Made by a program: the position numbers and the translations under genes | Assembly (NCBI RefSeq): GCF_017377655.1 | Contig: NZ_JAFREL010000074.1 | Span: 1 to 64,000, forward strand | Length of the DNA stretch: 64,000 nt | Source: Candidatus Enterococcus ferrettii | GTDB lineage: Bacteria > Bacillota > Bacilli > Lactobacillales > Enterococcaceae | Direction of reading: 5' to 3' | Shown: in pieces, positions 63,733 to 64,000 of the stretch | How positions within the stretch are numbered: position 1 is the stretch's first letter | Layout of the letters: each line of letters opens with the position of its first letter | Notes under the pieces: generated by a model | Seen by the model: only the letters and a program-made list of their open reading frames with translations | What the model was told of the DNA's origin: nothing | Database searches by the model: none

Positions 63733-64000
63733 TTATCCCATAGAATCTAACTGCTTCTTAGAATCACAAAATATCTGCCAAACTTCAATTTGCTGCCCGT
63801 TAACCACCACTTTCCAGGCAGCTGGAAATTCCCAATAGCGTTCAGGATTGCCAAGGTAGGACCCGCTGGCTTTACCAAGAATAACTGCGAATTGATCATT
63901 GGCAAGGTAATCATCAATGGTGATCTGATAATCAGGAAACCATTGAAAATAACCGGGCCAACCAGCTTCCATGGCTTCCTTATTTTCACAACCGCCATAG
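63733..64000 (-). CDS. NTF2/SnoaL-like protein, cut by the window edge
   Basis: Only the C-terminal part (about 89 codons) is in the window; the frame stays open past the right end at 64000, so the true start lies outside. EAGWPGYFQWFPDYQITIDD, ANDQFAVILGKASGSYLG and FPAAWKVVVNGQQIEVWQIF resemble the polyketide-cyclase/SnoaL-like NTF2 fold common in small-molecule enzymes and stress proteins. An in-frame ATG at 63972 is internal. Function is unknown. Confidence 0.65.
   Translation of the reverse strand, partial: YGGCENKEAMEAGWPGYFQWFPDYQITIDDYLANDQFAVILGKASGSYLGNPERYWEFPAAWKVVVNGQQIEVWQIFCDSKKQLDSMG

Overview
The window reads as chromosomal DNA of a low-GC Gram-positive of the Enterococcaceae, most likely an Enterococcus outside the faecalis/faecium core. 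The basis is the A/T-rich composition, strong AGGAGG-type ribosome binding sites, GTG/TTG starts, Mga-like regulators, a BglP/BglA phospho-beta-glucoside operon, YtgP-type MurJ, an NlpC/P60 plus GH73 secreted wall hydrolase and a T-box controlled trp operon. No rRNA, tRNA, CRISPR array, IS element or prophage was seen. Species cannot be fixed from sequence reading alone.

Layout. 0-9.6 kb: aldo/keto reductase with its MerR regulator, a cyclophilin-like protein, an RpiR-controlled beta-glucoside PTS and 6-phospho-beta-glucosidase, a RibD-C reductase, a class B penicillin-binding protein and a GNAT acetyltransferase. 9.6-15 kb is accessory-like: a lone tyrosine recombinase flanked by two near-identical inverted 23-bp sites, a pseudo-receiver winged-helix regulator, the relic of an Mga-type gene, and a YibE/F membrane pair. 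15-31 kb: an arginase-fold enzyme, a CPBP protease, a TetR-autoregulated ABC exporter, a MurJ-like flippase, AIM24, a lone ABC ATPase, an M3 oligopeptidase, alanine dehydrogenase, two tandem Mga-like regulators and HU. 31-43 kb: a YcgR/YcgQ-type pair, a CDF metal transporter, a small-transcript region with a broken small membrane ORF, a secreted peptidoglycan hydrolase, two Old-Yellow-Enzyme paralogues, OsmC, a formate/nitrite-type channel, a HAD phosphatase and a HesB-like protein.

43.4-50.4 kb is a complete trpEGDCFBA operon behind two consecutive T-box riboswitches that both show a UGG (Trp) specifier. 50.5-52.3 kb is an FtsX/HrtBA-like exporter. 52.6-57.6 kb is a MetQ-NI-like importer with a DUF169 gene inserted between binding protein and ATPase, followed by a C69 dipeptidase. 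It sits behind a structured leader with a six-codon leader peptide and competing hairpins. The rest holds a nucleotidyltransferase-like protein, ClbS/DfsB and DUF6440 proteins, a C45-type amidohydrolase divergent from a TetR gene with twin operators, a GFA protein, a TetR-methyltransferase pair and an NTF2-like gene cut by the window edge.

Most original candidates: (1) the 9.8-11.4 kb predicted self-inverting recombinase cassette upstream of an orphan regulator; (2) the leader RNA plus DUF169 transporter operon; (3) the small transcription unit at 35.0-35.4 kb; (4) the nested mutually exclusive inverted repeats at 58.2 kb; (5) the tandem T-boxes that differ in their tRNA-end contact base.
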